Assembly: GCA_963580455.1 (NCBI GenBank) | Contig: OY756967.1 | Location: 18,522,022-18,586,021, forward strand | DNA: 64,000 nucleotides | Source of the DNA: Euonymus europaeus | Taxonomy: Eukaryota > Streptophyta > Magnoliopsida > Celastrales > Celastraceae | Reading direction: 5' to 3' | Part shown: positions 1-11,489 of the stretch, in pieces | Numbering within the stretch: position 1 is the stretch's first letter | How the letters are laid out: the number at the start of each line of letters is the position of its first letter | Made by a program: the position numbers and the translations under genes | The notes under the pieces: generated by a model | Seen by the model: the letters and a program-made list of their open reading frames with translations, nothing else | Databases searched by the model: none | Told to the model about the DNA's origin: nothing

Positions 1-24
1 CCTCCATTTCATCCTCTGCGTGAG

Positions 25-640
25 TTATCCAAAAAAAATCAAACTCTTCTTCCTTGTTTTTTTCTTTTGTGGACCACATGAAGAATACTGGTTCATGGAG
101 TACGAAGAGTGTAGAGGATGAAAGTGGTGTCGTGGTTTGGTTTGGGTTTCTAATTTTTTTATTTTTCTTTTCATTCTTCTCAAGATACTTTTTTTCCTGG
201 AATAACTCACGCAGAGGAGAAAGTAGTTAGGGAAGCATAAATATTGCATTGAAAAATGAAGGACCCATCGAAGAGGACGAAAGTGGTGTCGCACTTTGGT
301 TTGGGTTTCTAATTTTTTATTTTCCTTCCTTTCATTTTTCTCAAGATGCTTTTTTTTTTAGTTTTTTGATACTACATGTATTTTTTTGGGAGGTTTAAGC
401 TTTATTGATATTTTGTTTGGTTTTTTTGTTGCAAGAAAGACTGATTCAGTACTATTATTTTTATGATACCTTTAAGATACTTTGAGTCGTATCTTTTTTA
501 TTTCTTCAATTGTCTTCCAAGGTACTGTATGTATTTTTTTTTTGGTGAGGTTTATGTTTTGTTGATATTTGGTTTGGTTTTTTTGGTTGCAGGAAATGCT
601 GTTTCAGTAATATTATTTTTGTGATACCCTACCTTGATAC
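25..640. repeat. AT-rich DNA with two local direct duplications
   Basis: This is non-coding, T-rich sequence. A segment near 100-195 reappears diverged at 260-355; both contain AAAGTGGTGTCG followed by TTTGGTTTGGGTTTCTAATT. A second segment near 370-480 reappears at 525-635; both contain GTTTGGTTTTTTTG and a TTCAGTA..ATTATTTTT core. No gene is supported here. These look like old tandem duplications inside a decayed repeat of unknown class. Confidence 0.55.
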
Positions 641-904
641 AAAAAGGTAAAACACTATAAGCCAACAATGGTCATCTTCATAATCTTGCTTATTGCCTAC
701 AGCTTATTTTACTTGGATTTCTATGATTGATTTTGTCAGCCTTGGAGTAAACATAAACCTCCTTTCAAAAAAATTGTTGGTCACATCTTTTTCTTTAGTT
801 TTTCAGTTTGCTGCTTACTCAGCGAGAGTTTTTCAATACGGCCAATAATTCCTTGAAGGCATGACCTATAATGTGGTATGTTTACAACTTTTTCCTGGTA
901 TCAT

Positions 905-1235
905 CAAGGTATCGTGATATCACAAAGCTACAATTAGTGCATCAATTTCAAGCAGCATTCTCAGTGTTTAGGCATCACAGAGATCGTTGTCTGAGAGATT
1001 TATCAACTGGATATGAGTTATTGGGTATCACGAATTTGAAATTGGCTTTGGGTATCACACCATCACAAAGGTACAATTAGTGCATCAATTTCAATTAGCA
1101 TTCTCAATGTTTAGGCATCACAGAGATCGTTGTCGGAGAAGATTTTCAACTGGATATGAGTAATTAGGTGTCACGAATTTGTAATTGGATTTGGGTATCA
1201 CGAATTTGAAATTGGCTTTGGGTATCACGCCATCT
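905..1235. repeat. Imperfect tandem duplication, unit about 150 bp
   Basis: Two diverged copies follow one another, about 905-1065 and 1066-1235. Shared blocks include AATTAGTGCATCAATTTCAA, TAGGCATCACAGAGATCGTT and GAATTTGAAATTGGCTTTGG, in the same order in both copies. The second copy carries an extra internal repeat of the GGTATCACGAATTTG piece. The 69-codon open frame across it (871-1080) has no family resemblance and is not called as a gene. 1236-1587 holds nothing I recognise. Confidence 0.65.
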
Positions 1236-2668
1236 AGCCATCTACAATTTGAATGATGTACAATTTGAATTTGAAATTGAAATTGGCTAACCATTGTAAG
1301 TTTTACATAACAATGGTTTCAAATAGGGGTGACAAATTATCACAAGGAAATTTCGTGTTCAACTTGGTCTATTATGTTAAGTAAAATCTGAAGGATATCA
1401 CAAAAGCATTACATTTCAATCACAACAGAGTACCACATCTGTTAGGGTATCATGATTCACGAGACACTGAAATACAATATAAATTTTGTGACATAGAAGT
1501 GTCACAGTTCCCGAAACAATGGAATATAATTTAAATTTGAATTTTTGTGAGACATGGGAAACTTCGTAAAAGAAAACATTGGGTGACTGTTATACCCCAT
1601 TTTTGTCCGGATTTTCTCCCTATAATACAAAATACAAAACAAAAATATAAAATACAAAAAAATGTGTAAAGGATCCAACCCAAACCCACATGACTATATC
1701 CTCATTTGGCCCAAATGCTTACAAGAAATGAGGGGTTTACAAACCCATTAACCAAATTGAGCCCAATTGCCAATTCATTTCATGTCGTGCCACATCCCAA
1801 AGAAAGTTTCAAAATTGCACATTGAAGGCATGATGGGCGGCTGACATAGGAGTTGGACTGTTGAGATAAAGGACGATGTCGGTAAGTTAAGAGGAGGATA
1901 GAGAATTGAAGAAAGAGATGGGTTAGAGTGGGTGAGAATTGATGAAGTTAGGCCAGGGTTTGATGCTATGAAAAAGGAACACAGAGGCTCGATGGAAGGG
2001 AGACCGAACGGGATCGAGACAAAAACGACATCTGGAGAGAAGAAAAATAGTGGATCGAGAGACTATGACTGGAGTTGTGAAGGAGAAATCGGACCGAGCT
2101 CTGTGAGAAAGAGGAACTTAAGAGAGGAGTAAGAGGAATCTTTTCGACAAAGAAGAAACCAGACCTCACACTACCCCATCTCTTTACTCATCTCTCACTG
2201 AAACCCACCAACCATCAATCCCAAATCATCCCAGATTATTACTAATCAAAACCATCACCGGTGCCCATCTCGCCATTTAGAACTTGTAAATCCTTCCATC
2301 CCTTGCTGTGAAAACTGAACCAGCATCAGCCGTAACCCCTCAAATTGGTCAGATCTTAACTGCTTGGTCTTGAAAGGTAATTAGATTTTTGGGTTTGTTT
2401 GTTGGATTTTGGGATGCCTATTTTAGTTTTGAAAGATTGCTTTTATATATATGTTTGTGTCTATGCTTCTTGTTTTGTTCTCTGTACATGCATGTTTGAA
2501 ATTGGTTGAAAGTTTCCGACCTCGTGGGAGAGAGGAGCTGCTTCGGCCGAAGGAAAGGAATGAGAAGCTTCCATGTTTGGGAGAAAAAAGAAGGGGAAGG
2601 TGACCCGGTTTGGATTGTAAAAAAAAATATGGGTTGGGTTGTTTGAATATTGGGCCAATACATGTGAG

Positions 2669-3264
2669 TAGGGGTCGACATCGGGCCGGGCCAGCCCGAA
2701 AATATGAGGCCCAAGCCTGAATATTGACTTCGAGCTTTGGCCTGGGCCCAGTTGGGACTTGGTGTAAAAACTTACGTCCAAGCCCAGCCTAGGCCCAATA
2801 AATTTGGGCTTTCGGGCCGGGCCTCGAGCTCGAATTTTAACTATTTTTATCATATATATTAATTAAATAATCAATTTTTAATATAAATATGTATATATAT
2901 AATAAATAATATACTAATATGTGTATATATCTACATGCACTGTGATATATAATGCACACAGTGCATATATGCACTATTATTATGTATATATATATGTTTA
3001 ATATATGTATATGTATATATGTATAATACGTACATAATATACTAGTATGTATATATATATATATATCGATATATATATGTAATATATAATATTTTTCGGA
3101 CAGAGCTTCGGGCTTGGGCCAGCCCAAATGATCGGGCTTGGGGGCGGACTTGACCCCAAAAATAGAGGTCGGGCCCGCCCTTGGCCTAAGGTCGGGTTGC
3201 CCAAGCCCGATGTCATTTCGGGCTTGGGCCGGACTTTGGCCCGCGGGCCATGTGGTGACCCCTA
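2669..3264. mobile_element. hAT-type MITE nested in the long LTR
   Basis: The ends are TAGGGGTCGACATCGGGCC and, reversed, TAGGGGTCACCACATGGCCC, a plausible imperfect terminal inverted repeat starting TAGGGGTC. The flanks CATGTGAG (2661-2668) and CATGTGGG (3265-3272) fit an 8-bp target duplication with one mismatch, as expected for hAT elements. The inside is rich in GGGCTTGGGCC-type words at both ends, with a TATA-rich core at 2850-3090. The inverted LTR twin lacks it, which independently shows an insertion. The 96-130 codon minus frames here are repeat shadows. Confidence 0.8.
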
Positions 3265-3819
3265 CATGTGGGCTAGTTTAATTTGTTTAATGGGCCTGTA
3301 GTTGGTGTTGGGTTTACATGTATTTGGGTTATATGTGTAGATCATTGGTCATAACTTATCTTTTGTTGAAATATGAATGTTTAGTATGCATGTTTAGGGC
3401 TTGATGAATTGTAAATATTTAAGGCATGTATTTAGGATCTTATTTCATTGTTATACCATGAAAAGACTCAACACGATGACGATTAAATCTAAGTCGTCTC
3501 ACCCTAATAATGACACCAAGACTACTATGAAAATCTTGTATTCTGTTTAAATACCAAAAATACTTTCAAGATATTAGGGTTTTTGTCGGCATTCATTCAG
3601 AATACTTGATTCTCATGGAACAAAAAAGCAAACTTGTTTTTAGGGATTAAGAGAATTTATTTAGGGACTCAAGAGGGGATTTAAAGATATTTGACCCATC
3701 TAATGAGCCCTAAATGTATTCTTCCTTTTTTTATGAAGAACATTTTTGTAAGTATGACTTTAAGTTGACTTTTTTTTATGTTTGGCATGGACCAATTTGG
3801 TGCATCAACCGAATTCTCA

Positions 3820-4075
3820 AAAAATCCACAATCTTTTCAGATCATCAAAACCACTTCAAAGTGGATTTTTTATCAGTCTCCAAGATATTTTTAGCCAAAC
3901 CGAAAATCGCTGTAGTGATCCCGTGCACCTTTTTAAATTATCAAAACCACTTCAAAGTGAATTTTTCATCAATCTCCAAAATATTTTTAGTCAGGCCAGG
4001 AATGACTGTTGTGATCTAGTGCACCTTTTTAAATTATCAAAATCACTTCATGTGGATTTTTCATCCAAACATCAA
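3820..4075 (+). repeat. Minisatellite in the + LTR, about 2-3 units
   Basis: About 2.5 copies of a ~95-bp unit are present, with recurring words CAAAACCACTTCA, GTGGATTTTTCATC and GTGCACCTTTTTAAATTATC. The inverted LTR has the same unit in about six copies (15345-16000). Confidence 0.75.
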
Positions 4076-4374
4076 ATTACCAAATTATTAATGGGTCAAA
4101 CCCACTCAATTGAAACGTGGATTTTCTAGCATATATAGAAATTCATTAAAACAATTTGGACATAAAAACCTTTTCGAAATAAAATTCGAGCCAAATAAGA
4201 AAATATTTTCAAGGTGACCGTTTTTCGGGAGTTGTGGGTTGTCTTACACCTTCTCTATGCTCAATAGACCCCTTTACCCATTTCTTTCTCTTGGACCATA
4301 TTCGGTGTCCAATTGCACCTTAAAAATCAATTGTTGGCGACTTCATTTTTTCAAGCCAGTTGATAAAGTGACTA

Positions 4375-7312
4375 AAACTAAGACAAGATTTTGGCGCCAT
4401 ACCTACTTGCCCATAGTCTCAAAAAGTATACCGGCTTACAAATGCCCCAAAATACATTGTACAGACAGATGGCAAAGGAATTGTGGCTGTGAGTAGAACA
4501 AAGCAAGGTAAAAGATACATCTCAAATGTTCTATAAATACCAATATTGGTCAATAATTTGTTTAGTGTGCCTCAAATGGTTAGGAAAGGTTATTTCTTGT
4601 CGTCTAACCATTGTTGCACTATTTACAGTTCACAGAATGTTGAAGTTGTTGTGGTACCTATGAATGAGCACAATTGTTCATTAAACTGCTTTTCTATAAT
4701 GCACACTTCATGTGTTGCAAAAATGGATGATTCGTGGCTTTTTCACAAGAGGTATGATCATTTTAATATCAATGTTTTAAAGTTTGTAGTGGAGAAAGGG
4801 ATGGTGAGGAATATGTCAGATTTTGTAGAGGGTACTGGTGTGTGTGAGGCTTATTAGCTAGGCAAGTATCACAGGAAGTCATTTCCAGGAACTTCAATTT
4901 GGAGGGCTATAGAGAAGCTGGAATTAATCCATAAAGACATGTGTAGACCCATGAGTATAGTTTCCTTTAGTCAAAATAGGTATTTCATCATATTCATAGA
5001 TGATTTTACTAGAATGGCATAGGTATATTTTTTGAGTAACAAGTCTTAGGTCTTAAGTGTTTTTAAAAAGTTTAGAGCTCTTGTTGAGTCTCAAATTGGA
5101 TTGAAGATTAAGATTTTAATATCTAATAATGGGAAGGAGTATAATTCTATCAGTTTCAAAGATTTTTGTGATGGTGTAGGCATATTCCATCAATTAGCTG
5201 TCAGTTATGCACGAGAGAAAAATGGTGTTTCTGAGAGGAAGAATAGGAAAATGATGGAAATGGCTAGGTGTATGATCATGGAGAAAAAAATTCCCTAAAA
5301 TGTTATGGGAAAAAGTAGTTTATACTGCAGTTTACCTTTTGAACAGCTTGCCCACTAAAGCTGTTGAAGATAAAACTCCAATTGAGGCTTGGTTTGGTAC
5401 TAAATCATCCGCTAAGAATCTTAAAGTATTTTGGTTCAGTATGCTATATGCATGTTCCTTTTGTGAAATGAACAAAGTTGGATAAGAAGGCAGAGAAGGG
5501 AGTTTTCTTAGGCTATTCTGCTCAAGCCAAAGGCTATAGAGTTTATAGTCTTAGAAATCAGAAAATTGTTGTTTGCAGAGAGAAAATTGTGGATGAAGCA
5601 ACCTACTAGGATTGGGAAACTGATAAAGTAGTGGGTTCATTTTCAAGCCAGCAGTCTTTAGTTAATGCAATTTCAAATTCCAGAGGTGAGTTGATTGATG
5701 AAAGAACAGATAAGGCTTCAGCATGGAAAACTAAATCATTGACTGAGATATATGAAAGTTGCAATGCTACTTTAATATAGCCAAATTGTTATGAAGAGGC
5801 ATGCAAGTCTGTGGAGTGGCAGAAGGCAATGCAAGATGAAATTAATATGATTGAGAAGAATCCTACCTGGGAAATAAAATAAATACCACTAGATCAAAAT
5901 GTGATTAGAGTTAAATAGGTGTATAGAACAAAGTTGAATCCAAATAGGACTGTGAACAAGTTTAAAGCTAGAGTTGTATTTAAAGGGTATGCTTAGTTAC
6001 CAGGAGTACACTATGGTGATACATTCTCACCAGTGGCTAGGCATGACACTGTCAAGTTGCTCATTGCACTAGCTGCTCAAAAGGGCTGGACTATATTTCA
6101 TCTTTATATAAAGTCAGTTTTTTTTATGCTTTTCCTAAAGAAGAAGTATATGTGGCTCAGCCTCAAGGCTTTATTGTTTAAGGAAGGGAGAACTTGGTGT
6201 ATAAATTGAAGAAAGCCCTTTATGGGCTCAAGTAGGCTCTTAGCGCATGTTATAGCAGAATTGATTCCTATTTGCTAAATCATGGTTTCATGAGGAGTAC
6301 AAATGAAGCTATTTTGTATGTTAACGATGGTAAGTATGAGATGATTATATCTTTGTATGTTGACGATTTTTTCATAACTAGTAGTAATCCTGATATAGTG
6401 GAGCTCTTCAAGGCTGAGATGAAGTGAGAGTTTGATATGTCTAACTTAGGTAAGATATCATTTTTTTGGGAATGTAAATTTGTCAAAGCAGTAAATGCAT
6501 CTTTCTTTCACAGAGGAAGTATGCAACTGATGTTCTTAAAAAAAATCAAGATGGATAAATGTAAAGAGGTTACAACACCTCTTGTCCTGAAGACTAAATT
6601 GTCACAGGATGATGGAGCACAAGCTGCAGATGTAACTTCTTACAGAAGTCTTGTAGGTAGTTTGTTGTATTTAACACCTACAAGACTTGATTTGATGTTC
6701 TTTGCTAGTCTACTTTCACGGTTTATGCAAGCACCTAATTCAGATCATTATGGTACAACTAAGAGGGTTTTAAGGTACTTTTAATGGTACCTTTAATTAT
6801 GGATTGTGATTTGAAAAGAGTAGAAAAGCATAGCTAGTTGGGTAATTAGACAGTGACTGGGCTGGTAGTGTAGATTACTGCAAGAGTACTTCTGGCTATG
6901 TGTTTACTCTAGGCACAACAAGTTTTTCATGGTGTTCAAAGAAGGAAGAAGTAGTTGCTTAGTCAACTGCTGAGGCATAATATATTTCTACTATAGGAGC
7001 TACAAATTCGACTATATGGTTGAGAAGTTTGTTGGTTGATTTGGGACACCAACAAGATGAGCCTACTGTGATGTTTTGCAATAATAAGTTTGCAAATGCA
7101 ATAGCTAAGAATCTTGTTCAATATGGATGAACCAAGCATATAAAGATTAAGTTTCATGTTGTTGAAAAGTTGGAAAAGATGGAGTAGTGAAGTTAACCTA
7201 TTGCATAATAGAAGATCAACTTGCTAATGTCTTTACAAAGGCTTTGCCTACTGCAAGGTTTGAGATTCTCAGGACACAGCTTGGCTTGGTCAAGAAAAAC
7301 CCTAAGGATGAG
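4375..7312 (+). pseudogene. Degenerate Ty1/copia polyprotein (integrase, RT, RNase H)
   Basis: Conceptual translation gives, in order: a GAG-pre-integrase segment (about 4540-4860, with SWLFHKRYDHFN); an integrase core (about 4960-5480, with FIDDFTRM, then ISNNGKEY where active copies have SDNG, then NGVSERKNR); reverse transcriptase (about 5890-6430, with NKFKARVVFKGYA, TFSPVARHDTVK and YVDDF); and RNase H (about 6780-7300). The gag and 5' LTR are missing, because the long Ty3-type LTR ends just upstream. Many stops and frameshifts separate the pieces, and the second catalytic Asp of integrase is replaced by Asn. It is a dead element, recognisable to superfamily only. Confidence 0.9.
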
Positions 7313-8362
7313 TGTTAGCAGTTTAGGGTTTTCTTGTTATTTGATATGTATTTTGGTTAATGTAATTGCTGTCAATGCAAGGACAAGTAATAAACTTAGT
7401 CCAAGTAATTGTGTTTAGTTGAATGTGCAAGGTTGTTAACTTGCCACGTAGGCTAGCTATTGTATGCTAGTTCACGTGTGGTAAGGATGTGTATTATATT
7501 TATGTTAGAAGTACTGGCTATAATATGAAAAAAACTATTTAAGGAAAAGGGTTCTTGCTTTCTCTATTGCTTCTACTAGGGGGTGTTTCGTAAACAATTT
7601 CAACTAGCATATAATTTAACAGTCAGCAAACATGCTATACACAAAAAGCTATCTAACCAAACACCCAATAACAATTTTAGCATATATGTTACAATTTTCA
7701 AATGCTATATAAAAAATCATTTTCAACAACATTTACCTTCTATAAAAAATGAAAAGTCTAAACTACCCCTTATATATCAGCCAAATGACTAAAATATTCA
7801 TAATGTTAACAATCTATTATTTATTTTATTTAATAATATATTCATTTTTATTTAATAATATATTAACATTTTTACTAATATTTTTAATTATTTATATTTA
7901 ATAATATATTCAATTATATTTACGAATCTATTATTTGTTTTTATTTTCATTTATATTTAATAATAAATTGTTATTTATTTATATTTAATAATATATTTAT
8001 TTTAAAATAATATATTCAATTATATTTAATAATTTATTTATTTAATAATATTAATATTGAATTATATTTAATAATTTATTATATATTTTTGAAAAATATT
8101 TTTAATTTGTGTTACTGCCCCTACATGTAATTAGCGACAACATTTGAAACAACATATATGTTTTTTCCTACAATAATGAATCAAACACCACAACAGTTGA
8201 AACAGCATACATATCAGCATTTGAAATGACATATATGCTACCAGCATATAAGCTAAATTATATGCTAACTGCAAAATTATTTACCAAACACTACCAGATC
8301 ATTGTGATTATCTTGTTTCTTCAAGGATTCAAATTGATATTGTGATAGATCTAACTTTTTAA
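7313..8362 (+). mobile_element. 3' LTR of the copia element, interrupted by a MITE
   Basis: It begins TGTTAGCAGTTTAGGG directly after the end of the RNase H frame. A TATA-like CTATAATATG sits near 7518. The LTR sequence stops at about 7578 where a MITE enters and resumes at about 8295 with AGATCATTGTGATTATC, reaching about 8362. The right end is an estimate. No second LTR is present in the window. Confidence 0.6.
7579..8294. mobile_element. AT-rich Harbinger-like MITE, copy 1
   Basis: The left end GGGGGTGTTTCGTAAACAAT pairs with the reversed right end GGTAGTGTTTGGTAAATAAT. Subterminal words AGCATATAATTTA and ATATATGCTACCAGCATATA match copy 2 (8481-9580) and an inverted partial copy at 31971-32370. 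The middle (7790-8100) is almost pure A+T built from TTTATATTTAATAATATAT words. It sits inside the copia LTR. A target duplication is not clear for this copy. No coding capacity. Confidence 0.7.
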
Positions 8363-8480
8363 AATAATTTCAATTTTATCAAATAACATAGTTATCAAAT
8401 TTTTTTAAAAAATACTTTTTAGACTACAGTACTTGTAGATACAAGCTTGACTACATAATATGAGATTATAGGAAAACTAA

Positions 8481-9580
8481 GTGCCCGTTTGGAAAACAAT
8501 TTTCACTGGCATATAATTTAGCATTCAGCATACATGCTACATATAAAAAGCTACTTAACCAAACACCCAAAATAATTTTAGCATATATGTTACAATTTTT
8601 AAATGCTACATAAAAAACTATTTTCAACAACATTTACCTTCTATCAAAAATGAAAAGTCTAAACTATCCCTTATATTTCAGCCAAATAACCAAAATAGCC
8701 TTAATGTTAAAATCTATTATTTATTTTATTTAATAATAAATTTTTATTTATTTTTATTTAATAATATATTTATTTTATTTAATAATAAATTGTTATTTAT
8801 TTATATTTAATAATATATTAACATTTTTACTAATATTTTTAAATATTTATTTTAATAATATATTTATTTTTAAATAATATATTCAATTATATTTAATAAT
8901 TTACTTATTTATATTTACTAATCTATTATTTACTTTTATTTAATAAAATATTAATTTATATTTAATAATATATTAACATTTTTACTAATATATTTAATTA
9001 TTTATATTGAATAATATATTTATTTTTAAATAATATATTCATTTATATTTAATAATTTATTTATTTATATTTAATAATATGTTCATTTATATTTAATAAT
9101 AATTTTTATTTAATAATATATCAACAATTTTACTAATATATTAAATTATTTATTTTTAATAATATATTTATTTTTAAATAATATATATTCAATTATATTT
9201 AATAATTTATTTATTTATATTTAATAATCTATTATTTATTTTTATTTCATAATATATTCATTTATATTTAATAATAAATTGTTATTTATTTATATTTAAT
9301 AATATATTTATTTTAAAATAGTATATTCAATTATATTTAGTAATTTATTTATTTAATAATTTATTATATATTTTTGAAAAATATTTTTTAATTTGTACTA
9401 CTGCCCCTGTATGTAATTAGCCACAACATTTGAAATAACATATATGTTTTTCCTACAATAATGAACCAAACACCACAACATTTGAAATAACATATATGTC
9501 AGCATTTGAAACAACATATATGCTACCAGCATATAAGCTAAATTATATGCTAACTGCAAAATTGTTTACCAAACGCACCC
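8481..9580. mobile_element. AT-rich Harbinger-like MITE, copy 2, with TAA duplication
   Basis: The left end GTGCCCGTTTGGAAAACAAT and reversed right end GGGTGCGTTTGGTAAACAAT form an imperfect inverted repeat. TAA flanks both sides (8478-8480 and 9581-9583), the duplication expected for PIF/Harbinger MITEs. The core (about 8700-9370) is an array-like stretch of TTTATATTTAATAATATAT variants. It lies in the same orientation as copy 1 and about 190 bp from it. Non-coding. Confidence 0.8.
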
Positions 9581-9583
9581 TAA

Positions 9584-10151
9584 CTTACAAGAATATGAGC
9601 GAATGAAAATGATGAAGTTAGATTATTGAAATATTACCTAGTGTGTTGATAAGAGAGTAATAAATAGAAGTATAATGTATTACTATGGTAATCATTATCC
9701 ACCTCTTTTCATGGGTAACCCACATCCAAAATATGAAGAAAATTATCTAACAAAATTATCCGAGTAAATAAGATACATGCCTATCAAACATGATTATTTG
9801 TTTATCCATATATTTTTAATTATCTTTGTAATCATCACATCCCTGTCAAACACACCAGGATTTGTAAGAACTATCAAATAGAAAATAAATTTCATAACCG
9901 ATTGACATAACTAACTAACAATAATGAAATTTAAAATATAATATTTACGAACATATAATGAACCCAATAATATAAGAATATCAAATAATTACCAAAGGTA
10001 TAAGAAAATATAAGAATTGAATCATTATAGCCAAATATGATAGTTAATGGCATACAAGAATATGAAAACATATTATATCAATATTTTCCTGAAGCAAGGG
10101 TAATTTAGTTATTTACATAATCATTCCTACTTATTTCAAGTTTCAGCACCT
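9584..10151. other. Gene-free AT-rich spacer
   Basis: I see no open frame, RNA gene or clear repeat boundary. Fragments such as CCAAACATG and CCTGTCAAACACACC resemble decayed MITE ends but cannot be paired. Confidence 0.5.
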
Positions 10152-10159
10152 CTTTTTAG

Positions 10160-10289
10160 AAATGTTTTTAAACCCAGACCAGAAGCAGAACCGGTGTCGC
10201 CACCGGTTACCGGTCCGATCGGCCGGTCCGGTGGAAGAACTAATTTTTTTCTCCTAATCTTTTAAACTCCTAAGCCTAATCTTTTGTGT

Positions 10290-10341
<52 letters not shown>

Positions 10342-10847
10342 AGTGTGATATATATATATATAAACACAATAAATAAAAATTCATATTTTGTCAAATTTAC
10401 CTTATATAATTGGAAATTTCTATTTTGTCAAAAAAATATTATATAATTATAAAGATGATTGTGAAATAAAAATGGAAATTCCTATTTTTTCAAATTTACG
10501 TTATATAATTTACCTTATATAATTGCAAATTCCTATTTTGTCACAATAAATATTAAGGTCTAATTTCGAAATAAAAAAGGAAACAAAATTAAGAAGATTA
10601 TATTCTCTCTCATTAAAGTCAAATAAGGAGATGATTTCCTATTTTATGAAGAGAAAAATATGAAATCTAAGATTCTAAACATAATTTCACACATTAATAA
10701 TTAATAAAGACCATTTATTATAATTTATTACAAAAAATATTTATTATAATTTATTATAATAAAACCGGTTTTATTTAAACAATCGGACCGGACTGGCGGC
10801 CAGGTGCCAGTTCGACCGGCCGGTCCGGTCCGAGTGTTAAAACATTG
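10160..10847. mobile_element. hAT-type MITE with perfect 8-bp target duplication
   Basis: CTTTTTAG occurs at 10152-10159 and again at 10848-10855, flanking the element exactly. The ends are AAATGTTTTTAAACCCAGAC and, reversed, CAATGTTTTAACACTCGGAC. Just inside both ends lie CCGGTCCGGTC-rich blocks, typical of a widespread plant hAT MITE type. A TA microsatellite (about 10294-10339) and short repeated words (TATATAATT, CCTATTTTGTCAAA) fill the middle. Non-coding. Confidence 0.85.
10294..10339. repeat. TA dinucleotide microsatellite
   Basis: An uninterrupted TA run of about 23 units inside the hAT MITE, followed about 12 bp later by a shorter run. Confidence 0.9.
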
Positions 10848-10855
10848 CTTTTTAG

Positions 10856-11485
10856 ACTAACACTCTTATGTCAAAACCAAGTCCTACTTGCAATTTATCT
10901 TTTTATTCCTTGTCCTCCTACCAAACGTAACCATTCTCACTCTCATTCTCATGCATACCAAACATTACATAAGTTCTAAGTAAAACTACAAATATATGGA
11001 ACTCCAAGGAATAGAAACAACACCCAGTAAACAAGACTCGCAACAGGGGTGGCAAGATACAGTAGGAGCATAAATACCAACCTTACCCTTGCATTGTGGT
11101 AATGTTGTTCCATGTTATGCACTTATGATGCCTGTGCTGCAATAGAACAACTCTATCATGGCAGCAAGATTTTGCATTACCCCATCGATAGCATCAGAAA
11201 ATTTAAGCAGCAAACAAAAGCTCAAAGTGTGAACATTCATAAGTGCTGTGTTTCTAAAGCGTGAATAAATGAAATTAAAGTTACAAGACTATTACATAGC
11301 CATTGATGTTAAAACCAAAATGCACATATTTATATATTCCAAAATATTCTTTAAGGTCTTTAGTAGCAGTATGTGACCTTTTTCTTGTTTTCCTTACAAG
11401 TCAATATTACATCCTCAAAGTGGGTTCAATATATGAGGCCTTACCTTAGAGAGGTTCTACGTCCTTAGAAAAAAAAAACAAAAAA
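10856..11485. other. Gene-free spacer
   Basis: No coding signal, RNA gene or element boundary recognised. A/T tracts occur at 11466-11505, beside the 3' end of the LINE remnant. Confidence 0.5.
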
Positions 11486-11489
11486 AAAA

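Larger units (their letters stand above)
1588..4329 (+). mobile_element. Long LTR (Tat/Ogre-like Ty3 family), + copy
   Basis: It starts TGTTATACCCCATTTTTG and ends near CACCTTAAAAATCA, so the termini are TG...CA. The next bases (about 4330-4345) resemble the GGCGACT primer-binding site that I associate with plant Tat/Ogre elements. The same sequence lies inverted at 15108-18230, from the same first bases to the same last bases. The LTR carries a nested hAT MITE (2669-3264) and a small minisatellite (about 3820-4075). No gag-pol of its own family follows; the sequence passes within about 60 bp into a different, copia-type element. It is therefore a truncated or solo LTR. The family name is inferred; the termini and the inverted twin are seen. 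Confidence 0.7.

Noticed and set aside
2418..3216. Minus-strand frames of 72-130 codons
   Set aside because: They run through the LTR and the hAT MITE, including its TATA core, and have no protein-family resemblance.
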